Assembly (NCBI RefSeq): GCF_020829595.1
Contig: NZ_JAIVFW010000012.1
Span: forward strand, 62,001 to 126,000
Direction: 5' to 3'
Source of the DNA: Nostoc sp. CHAB 5844
GTDB lineage: Bacteria > Cyanobacteriota > Cyanobacteriia > Cyanobacteriales > Nostocaceae
Length of the DNA stretch: 64,000 bases
Shown here: positions 1 through 9,999 of the stretch, in pieces
Layout: each line of letters begins with the position of its first letter
How positions within the stretch are numbered: the first letter of the stretch is position 1
Position numbers and translations under genes: made by a program
Notes under the pieces: generated by a model
Seen by the model: the letters and a program-made list of their open reading frames with translations, nothing else
The model's database searches: none
What the model was told of the DNA's origin: nothing

Positions 1-468
1 ATAATTCCCCTGTACATCGTACAATCCAGCCAAATTATTTAAGCTGATGGCAACAAAGGGATGTTCTTTCCCTAACACTTTCTCATAAATAGCCAGAGCG
101 CGCAGATACAATGGTTCTGCTAGTTGATAATTTCCCTGTGCGCGATACAGTAGAGCCAAATTATTCAAGCTAGTTGCGACAGCGCGATTTTCTTTTCCCA
201 AAACTTTCTCTTCGATAGCCAATACACGTTTTGCTAAAGGGATTGCAGCATTGTATTTGCCTTGTTGAGATAACTTTTCTACCTGTTGAGCCAGTTTTTG
301 GGCTTCGTGTAAAGCTGCTTGTTGCTCTAGTGAATATTCAGGAGATTGCTGTTGCGCGATCGCTTTAACTGGCATACTTAAAACTAAACCTGTTGCGATC
401 GCACCCGCTACCATCCAAGGTGCAAAACACATCCCCGCAGTATTCATCGCACTGAGTAATTTTTTCAC
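1..468 (-). CDS. TPR-repeat protein, secreted or anchored (N-terminal part)
   Basis: The reverse strand is open from a GTG at 468 to the window edge (156 codons); the C-terminus lies outside. An N-terminal hydrophobic stretch ending near an AIAQQQ junction looks like a signal peptide. It is followed by tetratricopeptide units of the kinesin-light-chain type: the pattern SLNNLA.LY..QGNY...AEPLY.RAL.I.EK.LG.EHP occurs about twice before the edge. Such proteins are protein-interaction scaffolds; the partner cannot be told. ATG at 447 is an alternative start, but it would shorten the charged n-region of the signal peptide (MKKLL). Family call is firm, function is not. Confidence 0.8.
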   Translation of the reverse strand, partial: MKKLLSAMNTAGMCFAPWMVAGAIATGLVLSMPVKAIAQQQSPEYSLEQQAALHEAQKLAQQVEKLSQQGKYNAAIPLAKRVLAIEEKVLGKENRAVATSLNNLALLYRAQGNYQLAEPLYLRALAIYEKVLGKEHPFVAISLNNLAGLYDVQGNY

Positions 469-575
469 ACTCAACTCACAAGCTTTTCGATTTGGCTATG
501 AAATAAATCATGCCAGACTCAGCATTTTCCGCAAAACAACTGTCAAAAAAATCAAAAACCCTCCCCTTCCTCTCC

Positions 576-656
576 GCGCCTCTGCGCCTCTGCGCGAAAC
601 AAAACCACATTCCGCAACACCCAACGCCGAAAATTTCTTGATATTTCAAGCTCAAA
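576..656. repeat. Direct repeat, left copy (pairs with 1062-1143)
   Basis: About 80 bp, including TGCGCGAAACAAAA and TGATATTTCAAGCTCAAA, recurs in the same orientation at 1062-1143 with only scattered differences. The two copies bracket the fused antitoxin/PIN remnant at 740-1030. Confidence 0.7.
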
Positions 657-697
657 GTAGAAATTTTCTCGTTTAAAAGCTGAAGAGTCGAGATTAG

Positions 698-732
698 GCG
701 TAGACGCGAAGCGGCTTGTCGTCAGACATCGC
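698..732. repeat. Dispersed GCGTAGACGCG/GTCTGACGACA repeat
   Basis: Short GC-rich element (GCGTAGACGCGAAGCGGCTT then GTCGTCAGACATCGC). An inverted copy lies at 48717-48750, and related GCGGCTTCCC/AGGGTAG versions lie near 23350 and 58090. It is a dispersed interspersed repeat, not coding. Confidence 0.6.
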
Positions 733-739
733 ACTTTAC

Positions 740-1030
740 TTACTCTACCTCTAACTCACCCACTACCAAAACTCTCAACTCTGTTACCCGCTTTAAAACT
801 GCATCATTAGTCAAAAAAGCCTCCCGTCGAGTCCGCGAAACCCATTCTTGAGCATCTTCACCCAATAATGGATAGGGAGCCATACCTTTTAAATCGCTCC
901 ATGTACGTTTCGGCTGCGCTTGGGTGATATGTTTCTTCACCTTTTCTACCAAATAGCCCATCACCGTCAATTGTTCCTCTGGAGTTAATTGCTCAATCTC
1001 GTTTAAAATTTTTTCCAGTGATGGACTCAT
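740..1030 (-). CDS. Antitoxin-like N-terminus fused to a PIN-toxin tail (probable TA remnant)
   Basis: The first ~70 residues (MSPSLEKILNEIEQL...WSDLKGMAPYPLLGED) resemble the small cyanobacterial antitoxins normally encoded just before a PIN-domain toxin. After SRTRRE the frame continues as AFLTNDAVLKRVTELRVLVV, which looks like the last strand and helix of a PIN (VapC-like) toxin, not like an antitoxin tail. I infer an in-frame deletion that removed most of the toxin gene and fused the two ends. The ATG at 1030 is preferred over a TTG at 1033. It is flanked by direct repeats (576-656 and 1062-1143). A working toxin is not possible because the catalytic acidic residues are absent; whether the antitoxin part is still made is unknown. 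Confidence 0.6.
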   Translation of the reverse strand: MSPSLEKILNEIEQLTPEEQLTVMGYLVEKVKKHITQAQPKRTWSDLKGMAPYPLLGEDAQEWVSRTRREAFLTNDAVLKRVTELRVLVVGELEVE

Positions 1031-1061
1031 CAATCTAACCCTATCAACTGCCGTAAATTTT

Positions 1062-1143
1062 AGCGCCTTTACGCTTCTGCGCGAAACAAAAACATATCCC
1101 GCAACATTCGACGCAGAAAATTTGCTGATATTTCAAGCTCAAA
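1062..1143. repeat. Direct repeat, right copy (pairs with 576-656)
   Basis: Second copy of the ~80-bp direct repeat flanking the antitoxin/PIN remnant; shares GCGCGAAACAAAA and GATATTTCAAGCTCAAA with the left copy. Confidence 0.7.
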
Positions 1144-1148
1144 CGCTC

Positions 1149-1226
1149 AATACAGTCAGCGTTACGCACCACCAGATATCTTGGTGCGTTAGGCGACAGC
1201 CGTAACGTACCTTACCGGACTGTATT
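1149..1226. repeat. Palindromic dispersed repeat (GGTGCGTTAGGCGACAGC type)
   Basis: Outer arms AATACAGTC and GACTGTATT enclose an inner hairpin around CGCACCACCAGATATCTTGGTGCG. The GGTGCGTTA...GCTAACGCACC type of palindrome is common in cyanobacterial spacers; relatives lie near 40120 and 40205. Confidence 0.6.
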
Positions 1227-1285
1227 TTACTCGCTTTTGGAGGCGATCGCCCAAAGCATGAGGATCTGAGTTTCATTTTTTATCC

Positions 1286-1508
1286 TTTGAACACCAACGT
1301 TCAAGCAAAAAGGCTCAAACTTTACCATCAGAGGCTCAACGTTTACCCTTTGAACCTCAACGTTTGAGTAAAAAGGCTTAACTTTCAACCTCAAAGGCTC
1401 AACGTTTACCCTTTGAACCTCAACGTTCGAGCAAAAAGGCTTAACATTTACTCTCTGAACCTCAACGTTCGAGTAAAAAGCCTGAAGCTTTATTTTCAGA
1501 ACTTCAAT
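1286..1508. repeat. 21-bp tandem repeat array
   Basis: TGAACctCAACGTT recurs at 1288, 1351, 1414 and 1456, spacings of 63, 63 and 42 bp, all multiples of 21. The intervening units (AAAGGCTCAACGTTTAC...) are degenerate copies of the same 21-mer. Twenty-one bases is three heptanucleotides, in keeping with STRR-type repeats. The array lies just upstream of the Rpn-type gene; stop codons interrupt the frames, so it is not coding. The rest of the 1031-1589 spacer holds the direct repeat, the palindrome above and no gene. Confidence 0.75.
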
Positions 1509-1589
1509 TTAATTGCGAATTGCGAATTGGTATAAGCGATCGCAATTTATCTTATCATGAAAGTATCGGTATCATCTACGAACTGAAGC

Positions 1590-2543
1590 ATGACCGATGA
1601 ATTAGAAAGAGCCGACAACGATTCACCTTGGAAAGAAATTTTAGAAGCATACTTTCCCCAAGCAATGCAATTTTTCTTCCCTCAAACAGCAGCCCTCATT
1701 AATTGGGATCGTCCCCACGAGTTCCTCGACAAAGAATTTCAACAAATAGCCCGCGAAGCTGAACAAGGAAGAAGATATGCAGATAAATTAGTCAAAGTTT
1801 GGCAAATTGAAGGACAGGAAATTTGGCTGTTGATTCATGTCGAAATCCAAGCCAAACCGGAAGATGACTTTGCCGAAAGAATGTTTTCTTATAACCTGCG
1901 AATTTTTGATAAATTTTCCAAACCTGCCATCAGCCTAGCAATTTTGTGTGACACCGACACAAAATGGCGACCACACCAATACAGTTATAATTATCCCGAC
2001 ACCAAGTTAAACTTTGAATTTGGCACAGTCAAATTGCTAGATTACCAAAATCGCTGGGCAGAGTTAGAAAACAGCGACAATCCTTTTGCAATGGTGGTAA
2101 TGGCTCATTTGAAAACACAGGAAACAATTAAAAAGTTAGGAGAACGAAAAAATTGGAAATTTAGTTTAATTCGGAAAATGTACGCACGAGGATGGCAAGA
2201 AAAAGATATTCGCAACCTCTATCGATTTATTGATTGGATAATGATTTTACCAAAAGCATTGGAAGCAGAATTTTGGCAAGATTTTAAGCAATTTGAACAG
2301 GAGCAAAGTATGAGCTACGTCACAACTGGTGAGCGCATTGGCTACGAACGCGGACAAAAAGAACAAGCGCAAAACCTTGTTCTACGACAACTACAAAAAC
2401 GGGTAGGAGAGTTACCACAATCTGAATGCGATCGCATTAAGTCTCTGGCTCTCAATCAATTAGAAGCCCTTGGTGAAGCTTTGTTAGATTTTACAAAATT
2501 AGACGATTTACTAACTTGGTTGACAGCAAATTCGGGGGAATAA
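1590..2543 (+). CDS. Rpn-family PD-(D/E)XK nuclease-like protein with DUF4351 tail
   Basis: 317 residues. The N-terminal ~230 residues match the Rpn (recombination-promoting nuclease)/putative transposase family common in many copies in cyanobacteria. Candidate catalytic residues are D65 and the E85-x-Q87 of HVEIQ. A glutamine- and lysine-rich linker (GYERGQKEQAQNLVLRQL) leads into a C-terminal DUF4351 domain (about residues 255-317, ending FTKLDDLLTWL). Known members nick or cut DNA and raise RecA-independent recombination in E. coli; the role here is inferred only. Monocistronic, followed by a 33-nt hairpin at 2646. Confidence 0.85.
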   Translation: MTDELERADNDSPWKEILEAYFPQAMQFFFPQTAALINWDRPHEFLDKEFQQIAREAEQGRRYADKLVKVWQIEGQEIWLLIHVEIQAKPEDDFAERMFSYNLRIFDKFSKPAISLAILCDTDTKWRPHQYSYNYPDTKLNFEFGTVKLLDYQNRWAELENSDNPFAMVVMAHLKTQETIKKLGERKNWKFSLIRKMYARGWQEKDIRNLYRFIDWIMILPKALEAEFWQDFKQFEQEQSMSYVTTGERIGYERGQKEQAQNLVLRQLQKRVGELPQSECDRIKSLALNQLEALGEALLDFTKLDDLLTWLTANSGE

Positions 2544-2645
2544 AAATTTTTTTGAATGTGTCAGGTTTGTGTTTCTCTGAATGCGGTGCTGAGGCGAAGT
2601 TCGTTTGTTTCTGCGATGTCGTTGATGTCGTCGCACCAGAGGCTC

Positions 2646-2678
2646 AGATCCCCAACTTCTTAAAGAAGTTGGGGATCT
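2646..2678. terminator. 33-nt perfect hairpin, likely terminator (family copy 1)
   Basis: Sixteen-base perfect arms (AGATCCCCAACTTCTT / AAGAAGTTGGGGATCT) around a single central base, followed by TTT. Similar 33-nt hairpins lie at 39380, 47861, 50121 and 60836. It may terminate the Rpn-type gene upstream. Confidence 0.65.
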
Positions 2679-2836
2679 TTTGGTTGACGAATGATTTAGG
2701 ACTGCTACATTATCAAATTATTTGTTTTTATATTGATATAAAGTAACATATTATACTCAATTAAAGTTTGAAGAAAATTTCTCTAATAGTTGAAATTAAA
2801 GGGAAAAATTTGTTGTAAATATTTTTAAATTAGTGA

Positions 2837-2865
2837 TTGACAAGTATAATTTTATACTTTAATAT
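2837..2865 (+). promoter_or_regulatory. Sigma70-type promoter for the 76-aa gene
   Basis: TTGACA at 2837-2842 and TAATAT at 2860-2865 are 17 bp apart, so transcription should start near 2872, just before a leader hairpin and 80 bases upstream of the 76-codon gene. This is the best consensus promoter seen in the window. Confidence 0.65.
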
Positions 2866-2875
2866 TAAAGACATG

Positions 2876-2919
2876 AGAAAGGCGATCGCCCTCCGGGAAG
2901 AGTCCGCAATCGCCTTTCT
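2876..2919 (+). other. Leader hairpin before the 76-aa gene
   Basis: AGAAAGGCGATCGC and GCAATCGCCTTTCT pair into a 14-base stem around a GC-rich loop. It starts at the predicted transcription start and lies in the 5' leader, so it could stabilise the mRNA, attenuate it, or be a HIP1-containing terminator. No long T run follows directly. Confidence 0.5.
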
Positions 2920-2951
2920 TTCAACACCTAAAATAGGAGTCGATTATTATC

Positions 2952-3182
2952 ATGGCACAAGAAAGAGAAAATCCCGAAAATCAACAGTCTGCTCAAAAGC
3001 CATTTTCTCAAAGAGAGCCAATTAAACATTTGTTGATTGGTTCGCCCAAAGCCGTCACCAGCACAATACACTATTTGCAGGCGATCGGTTACGCCCAGGT
3101 TGGGGATTGGAGTCCATTATTACCCACAGATAATCATGATGAAGTGATGAGTATTTTAATCCGTCAGATTTTAATTGCATAA
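2952..3182 (+). CDS. Conserved small cyanobacterial protein, unknown function
   Basis: 76 residues. A polar, glutamine-rich N-terminus (to about residue 22) is followed by a conserved-looking core, IKHLLIGSPKAVTSTIHYLQ...YAQVGDWSPLLPT, ending EVMSILIRQILIA. I recognise the core as a family widespread in cyanobacteria, but no function is known to me. No signal peptide or membrane segment is seen. It has its own promoter (2837), a leader hairpin and a strong terminator (3191), so it is a self-contained transcription unit and probably well expressed. Confidence 0.8.
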   Translation: MAQERENPENQQSAQKPFSQREPIKHLLIGSPKAVTSTIHYLQAIGYAQVGDWSPLLPTDNHDEVMSILIRQILIA

Positions 3183-3190
3183 TTTGAAAC

Positions 3191-3230
3191 CACAACCCCG
3201 ATTTTTCTCAACAGTCGGGGTTGTGTTTTG
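3191..3230 (+). terminator. Rho-independent terminator of the 76-aa gene
   Basis: CACAACCCCGA and TCGGGGTTGTG form an 11-bp stem with loop TTTTTCTCAACAG, followed by TTTTG, ten bases after the stop codon. Confidence 0.85.
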
Positions 3231-3320
3231 TTGATAGGCGATGAGATGATCGCCGCAGCCGGGAGGATCTCACAGCATATTTTGACTACATGAGGTACAA
3301 GCGTAAAACCCAAAACCATA

Positions 3321-3346
3321 TAGAGACGTTACATGTAACGTCTCTA
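3321..3346. repeat. 26-bp perfect palindrome (TAGAGACGTTACA type)
   Basis: TAGAGACGTTACA followed directly by its exact reverse complement. A relative with a five-base loop (TAGAGATGTTG...CAACATCTCTA) lies at 60761. Just downstream (3361-3400) TTTGCCT heptamers form an STRR run. Confidence 0.7.
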
Positions 3347-3401
3347 CAGTATTTCATTTTACTTTTGCCTTTTGCCTTTTGCCTTTTACTTTTGCCTATA
3401 C

Positions 3402-3719
3402 CTAAATCAAATTTTGCAGATGCTGCACTAACTGCTGTGCTTGCAACACTCCTTCAATCTTATCTACGGGCTGACCTTGTTTAAATAACATTAGTGTTGG
3501 CAAAGCTTCGATGCGATATTGGCTGGCCAATTCGGTGTATTTTTCTGTGTCAATTTTGACAATGCGTAGACGGTCTTTTAATTGAGCATTCACTTGATCT
3601 AAAATCGGCCCCATCATCTTGCAAGGGCCACACCATTCAGCGTAAAAATCTACTAATACAGGTACATCAGAACCAGAAAGCATTTCTTCAAAGCTGTTGA
3701 AATGTTTTTTAGTTGCCAT
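3402..3719 (-). CDS. Thioredoxin
   Basis: 105 residues from the ATG at 3719 (an in-frame ATG at 3728 would add three unusual residues, MCH; family members begin MATKK). A single thioredoxin fold with the redox motif W29-C-G-P-C33-K, the buried aspartate region VDFYAEWC, and the cis-proline loop EALPTLMLF. It reduces disulfides in cytosolic target proteins using electrons from a thioredoxin reductase. Close in length and motif to short m-type cyanobacterial thioredoxins. Divergent from fabG; no Shine-Dalgarno site is evident. Confidence 0.93.
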   Translation of the reverse strand: MATKKHFNSFEEMLSGSDVPVLVDFYAEWCGPCKMMGPILDQVNAQLKDRLRIVKIDTEKYTELASQYRIEALPTLMLFKQGQPVDKIEGVLQAQQLVQHLQNLI

Positions 3720-3901
3720 ATGACACACACCGAATTTTTATGGATTGCTTTCAATCTTAATGCGTGCTTTCTGGAATGGCTGTAACATTATTTTATTTTT
3801 AGAGTCCTATGAAGTGTGAAGTGTGAAGTCTGAAGTATGAAATTTCATTGCCCTTTCACCATAAGATAATTAGCGCGGTAATTCAAAAGCTTAAGGAATA
3901 A

Positions 3902-4669
<768 letters not shown>

Positions 4670-4676
4670 TTTGTAA

Positions 4677-5771
4677 TTACGGATTATGTAAAATTCTTTG
4701 CCAAACGGTAAAGCCCAACAAAATGATGATGCCAGCACTGGTAGCTACTATTACAGGTAAAGGCATACCTCGGATGGTCATTGCGAGTAAGTTGCCAATT
4801 AAGGTAATTGTCCAAAGAGTGAACGCAGCGTGACTTTGCGAGAACCCCCAAGCTAACAAACGGTGGTGTAAGTGATCCTTACCAGGAGTACTGAGGGGGT
4901 TTTTTCCTGCTAACAGTCGCCGTAAAAACACTTGGGTAGTATCTAATACTGGCAATAGCAAAAATAAAACTGTCGGTACTAAAGAGAAGACCGTTGTCAC
5001 CTGCAAGTCACCTAAAATGCTGGTAGCAGCTAAAACATAACCAAAAAAGTATGCTCCAGCGTCACCCATAATAATGCGTGAGGGGTGGAAGTTGTGGCGC
5101 AAGAAACCTAACGCCCCACCGCCCAAAGCAGCCAAAACTAAGGTAGCTGCCGCCTTATTGGGAAATTGGGCTGAAACTGCTAACAAACTCATAGCAGTTA
5201 TAAAACTGATCCCCCCTGCTAATCCATCCATCCCATCCATCAAATTGATGGCGTTGGTAATTCCGACAACCCACAGCACTGTAATGAACATTGACAAAAG
5301 TGAGTCAACAGGTGTGCCAAACGCAACTTTGATGCTGATGCCATTGGCCACCAGCAACAAGGCCGTGATGATCTGCGTCCACAGACGCACAGAAGGCGGT
5401 AAACCAAACTGATCATCTATAAAGCCGACCAACACTAGGATTGAACCTCCTAGTAAAACAGTCAACACCTGCGCCAAAATATTTTGTAATTCAATCGGTC
5501 GCAAGAGACTAGCAAGAACTAACGCGGCAATTACTCCTGCATAAATAGCCAAACCCCCAGCATTCGGTAAAGGTTCCCGATTTAGCCGTCGCGCATTTGG
5601 TTGGTCAGCCCAACCCACCCGCAGGGCAAACTTGCGTACTGTCGGTATTAAGCGCCATGTTACTAGCCAAGCTAAGAGAAACGTAAATACTACTGCCAAC
5701 CAGCCGATGCCGCTTGGGTCGGCAATTCCCAGAGACCTAAGGGAGTTGTATAGATTCATCTCCCAATTCAA
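4677..5771 (-). CDS. MraY/WecA-type undecaprenyl-phosphate sugar-1-phosphate transferase
   Basis: 364 residues with about ten hydrophobic segments. Family motifs are clear: FIDDQ (117-121), NAINLMDGMDG (173-183), MGDAGAYFFGY (235-245) and DHLHHRL (299-305). The HLHHRL form and the order of motifs fit the WecA/TagO branch, not MraY. It would transfer a sugar phosphate (often GlcNAc-1-P) from a UDP-sugar to undecaprenyl phosphate in the plasma membrane, starting a lipid-linked glycan. The substrate cannot be read from sequence. A second in-frame ATG lies at 5759. Convergent with fabG. Confidence 0.88.
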   Translation of the reverse strand: MNWEMNLYNSLRSLGIADPSGIGWLAVVFTFLLAWLVTWRLIPTVRKFALRVGWADQPNARRLNREPLPNAGGLAIYAGVIAALVLASLLRPIELQNILAQVLTVLLGGSILVLVGFIDDQFGLPPSVRLWTQIITALLLVANGISIKVAFGTPVDSLLSMFITVLWVVGITNAINLMDGMDGLAGGISFITAMSLLAVSAQFPNKAAATLVLAALGGGALGFLRHNFHPSRIIMGDAGAYFFGYVLAATSILGDLQVTTVFSLVPTVLFLLLPVLDTTQVFLRRLLAGKNPLSTPGKDHLHHRLLAWGFSQSHAAFTLWTITLIGNLLAMTIRGMPLPVIVATSAGIIILLGFTVWQRILHNP

Positions 5772-5965
5772 CCATTACTGCCTGTATCCTACATGAGCAT
5801 CAACTGTATATTAATCAATTTTTTAAGAAAAGGTAGTGGAGAGTATGAAGTTAAAAGTAAAAAAGCAAAAGTAAAAAGATTCTTTTACCTTTTGCCTTTT
5901 GCCTTTTTACTTCTTCAGTACCCAATCCTCATCAATTCCATTTATAATCTGACCAGCTTTGGTTA

Positions 5966-5992
5966 TTAGCACTCTTAGTCTGTGAGTGCTAA
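5966..5992 (+). promoter_or_regulatory. CIRCE operator (HrcA site) upstream of groL
   Basis: TTAGCACTC, nine spacer bases, GAGTGCTAA: an exact match to the CIRCE inverted repeat bound by the heat-shock repressor HrcA. A TATAAT-like -10 lies at 5943-5948, so the operator would sit over or just after the transcription start, 33 bases before the groL ATG. Confidence 0.95.
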
Positions 5993-6021
5993 ATTGTCTA
6001 ATGGAAGCGCTAGAGAAGTGA

Positions 6022-7689
<1,668 letters not shown>

Positions 7690-7753
7690 TCCTGCCTTAA
7701 GAGTGCTGAGTGCTGAGTAAAAATACTAGTTCTCATGCCCTAGCCTCTAGCCG

Positions 7754-7899
7754 CTAGGGACTGTTTTCAAACTCTTTGATCCCCCCAACCCCCCTTAAAA
7801 AGGGGGGCTAAGAGTCTCTGAAAGTCCCCCTTAAAAGGGGGATTTAGAGGGATCTAAAAAATTAGAAGGCTAAACGAACAGTTTGAAAACACGCCCTAG
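7754..7899. mobile_element. MITE-like element, 146 bp, 19-bp terminal inverted repeats
   Basis: CTAGGGACTGTTTTCAAAC at the left end matches the reverse complement of GTTTGAAAACACGCCCTAG at the right end at 17 of 19 positions. The inside is a GATCCCCCC...CCCCTTAAAAAGGGGGG hairpin cluster with no ORF. A related core lies at 62066-62139. Likely mobilised in trans by a transposase with matching ends. Confidence 0.75.
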
Positions 7900-7933
7900 T
7901 CCCTCCCCATATAAATATCTTTATCTTTTTCCA

Positions 7934-7966
7934 CAGTTTGCCTTGCCAAGGCAAGCTGTTTTTTTA
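7934..7966 (+). terminator. Intrinsic terminator downstream of groL
   Basis: CAGTTTGCCTT and AAGGCAAGCTG pair (one G-U) across a three-base GCC loop, followed by seven T. It lies beyond the MITE, so the element may have separated it from groL. Confidence 0.75.
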
Positions 7967-8100
7967 TACACTGGCTGATTCATTAGCAATCCAGCTATAC
8001 AATTTGACCTAATACCAATTTAGAAAAGGAATCTAACAACATACTCAAATCCTCACAAATGACTAATGACCAATGACAATTGACAATTGACAATTAACAA

Positions 8101-9243
8101 ATGATTAGCAAAATTCGTCGTCTCACCAAAAAAGTCCGTAAGCCAAACTTCAAGGATTTTTATCATCAACCTGGAACTATACCAGGAACTCTAATCATAG
8201 ATGAAGATGCAGAAGCTCCCACAATTATTCTGTTTGATTACAATCAAACAAACTTTATCCGTAAACAAATCGCTACGCCGGAGGAGTGTCTTAGTTACTT
8301 AGATGCAGAATCTGTTTCTTGGGTGGATGTTCAAGGTGTAGGTAATCAAGATATATTACAGCGATTAGGTAAAGTTTTTGATTTACATCCTCTGGTTTTA
8401 GAAGATGTCGTCAACATGGCAGAACGTCCCAAAATAGAAGATTATGAAGACCAATTACTTATAATTGCTCGCATGGTAGTTCCTAAAGAAAAAACTTGTG
8501 GATTTTATAGTGAGCAAGTGAGTTTGGTCTTAGGAAAACATTACTTGCTGACAGTGCAAGAAGAACCAGAGCATGATTGTTTTGAAAGTGTAAGGATGCG
8601 AATAGACAAAGGCAAAGGCATTATTCGTAAAGAAGGCGCTGATTATTTAGCTTACGCTCTGTTAGATGCAATTATCGATGGGTTTTTCCCAGTGTTAGAA
8701 CTTTACGGTGAACGTATTGAAGAATTAGAAGAAGAAGTAATCCTTAAACCTACCCCACAAACACTACAACAAATTTATCAAATTAGGAGAGAACTTTTAC
8801 AGTTGCGACGGTCTATCTGGCCGCAACGAGATGCTATTAATGCTTTGATTCGAGATGGTAGTGAACTAATCTCTGAAGAGGTACGCATATATCTACGAGA
8901 TTGCTATGACCATGCAGTTCAAGTTATGGATATGGTGGAAACTTACCGAGAACTAGCATCGGGACTAATGGATGTATATTTATCGGCAGTAAGTAACAAA
9001 ATGAATGAAATTATGAAGCTACTAACGGTAGTTTCTGCCATTTTTATTCCTTTAACTTTTGTTGCTGGCATTTATGGCATGAACTTCAATACAGAGAAAT
9101 CACCGTTCAATATGCCTGAACTCAACTGGTATTGGGGTTATCCAGCTTGCTTGGCTTTAATGGTAGCGATCGCAGCCAGTTTACTCATCCTATTTTGGCG
9201 CAGAGGATGGCTCGTTAATTTTTCCAGTATCAAACGTGATTGA
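8101..9243 (+). CDS. corA: CorA-type magnesium/cobalt transporter
   Basis: 380 residues. A long cytosolic N-terminal domain (LVLEDVVNMAERPKIEDYEDQLLI is the typical core) is followed by a long helix and two membrane segments. The signature Y-GMN (326-328, in VAGIYGMNF) ends the first membrane helix. The family forms pentameric Mg2+ channels in the plasma membrane, gated by Mg2+ bound between cytosolic domains. The ATG follows directly after heptanucleotide repeats (AATGACC/AATTGAC) with no visible Shine-Dalgarno site. Ni or Zn transport by relatives cannot be excluded. Confidence 0.92.
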   Translation: MISKIRRLTKKVRKPNFKDFYHQPGTIPGTLIIDEDAEAPTIILFDYNQTNFIRKQIATPEECLSYLDAESVSWVDVQGVGNQDILQRLGKVFDLHPLVLEDVVNMAERPKIEDYEDQLLIIARMVVPKEKTCGFYSEQVSLVLGKHYLLTVQEEPEHDCFESVRMRIDKGKGIIRKEGADYLAYALLDAIIDGFFPVLELYGERIEELEEEVILKPTPQTLQQIYQIRRELLQLRRSIWPQRDAINALIRDGSELISEEVRIYLRDCYDHAVQVMDMVETYRELASGLMDVYLSAVSNKMNEIMKLLTVVSAIFIPLTFVAGIYGMNFNTEKSPFNMPELNWYWGYPACLALMVAIAASLLILFWRRGWLVNFSSIKRD

Positions 9244-9285
9244 AAGTTAAATAATTAAAACTAACCCAAGGAGTTAATATTCTAG

Positions 9286-9999
9286 ATGCTCAGAAATAAC
9301 AGCGATCAAAATTTAGTGGTATTGACACTTTATATTATTGGTGTAACTTACACCTTTAATCGCATGATTGAATCTATTGATGACAAAATCAAATATGTGT
9401 ATAAAGGTGGCGTAGTCGACGAACAACTAACAGAACAAGAACTCAAAGACCAAATTGGAATTTCTTTTAAACTGAATTCTTCCTACTCCTTAGAAGATTT
9501 AAAAGAATTGCAAATTAGCATTGAAAATAAATCAGATAATCTGGCTGTCTATGTTGACTGGGAAAATAGCACTTTGGTAGTTGAACACAGCAAACAATCG
9601 CGCCGTGTTATCCGGATTTCACCATATTTAACTCGTGACTTAGCAATACCACAAACTCCTAGTTTAATCACTCCGAAAAAAACTCTCACAGAGAAGGTAA
9701 CAGCTGAAGATATTCTAGAGTTTGATTCTGTCGCCGGAACTTATTCAGCTAAAAAACCTATAATTAATATCACTGGTTTAAAAAATGGCCCACCACCTCA
9801 AAAAAAGCTATACAACGACTTTATGAATCGAGGCAAAGAGTTAGAATTCTCTTTACAATTAGTGTTACGAATATCTGATGTGCGTGTTGGTATAGCTCCA
9901 GGTATAAATATTCCTCCCATGCATCTGATCAATTGTCCTTTCACGATCAAGAAATTACCTTGGACTTACGCTCTACCTTGGAATAAGAAGAAGAAATAA
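9286..9999 (+). CDS. Conserved protein of unknown function
   Basis: 237 residues, start supported by AAGGAG about ten bases upstream. The first 25 residues include a short hydrophobic stretch (LVVLTLYIIGVTYTF) that could be an uncleaved membrane anchor. The rest is soluble and rich in beta-type sequence (LQISIENKSDNLAVYVDWENSTLVVEH), suggesting a beta-sandwich, and the protein ends WNKKKK. It lies 42 bases after corA on the same strand and may be cotranscribed; the rnpB promoter begins just after it. I recognise no family motif. Confidence 0.7.
   Translation: MLRNNSDQNLVVLTLYIIGVTYTFNRMIESIDDKIKYVYKGGVVDEQLTEQELKDQIGISFKLNSSYSLEDLKELQISIENKSDNLAVYVDWENSTLVVEHSKQSRRVIRISPYLTRDLAIPQTPSLITPKKTLTEKVTAEDILEFDSVAGTYSAKKPIINITGLKNGPPPQKKLYNDFMNRGKELEFSLQLVLRISDVRVGIAPGINIPPMHLINCPFTIKKLPWTYALPWNKKKK

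Noticed and set aside
552-734. 60-codon minus-strand frame
   Set aside because: Translation of the direct repeat and a dispersed repeat (AEAQRRGEEG is a repeat signature).
2516-2746. Plus-strand 76-codon frame after the Rpn-type gene
   Set aside because: Overlaps the end of that gene and runs through the 33-nt hairpin; no ribosome-binding site or family content.
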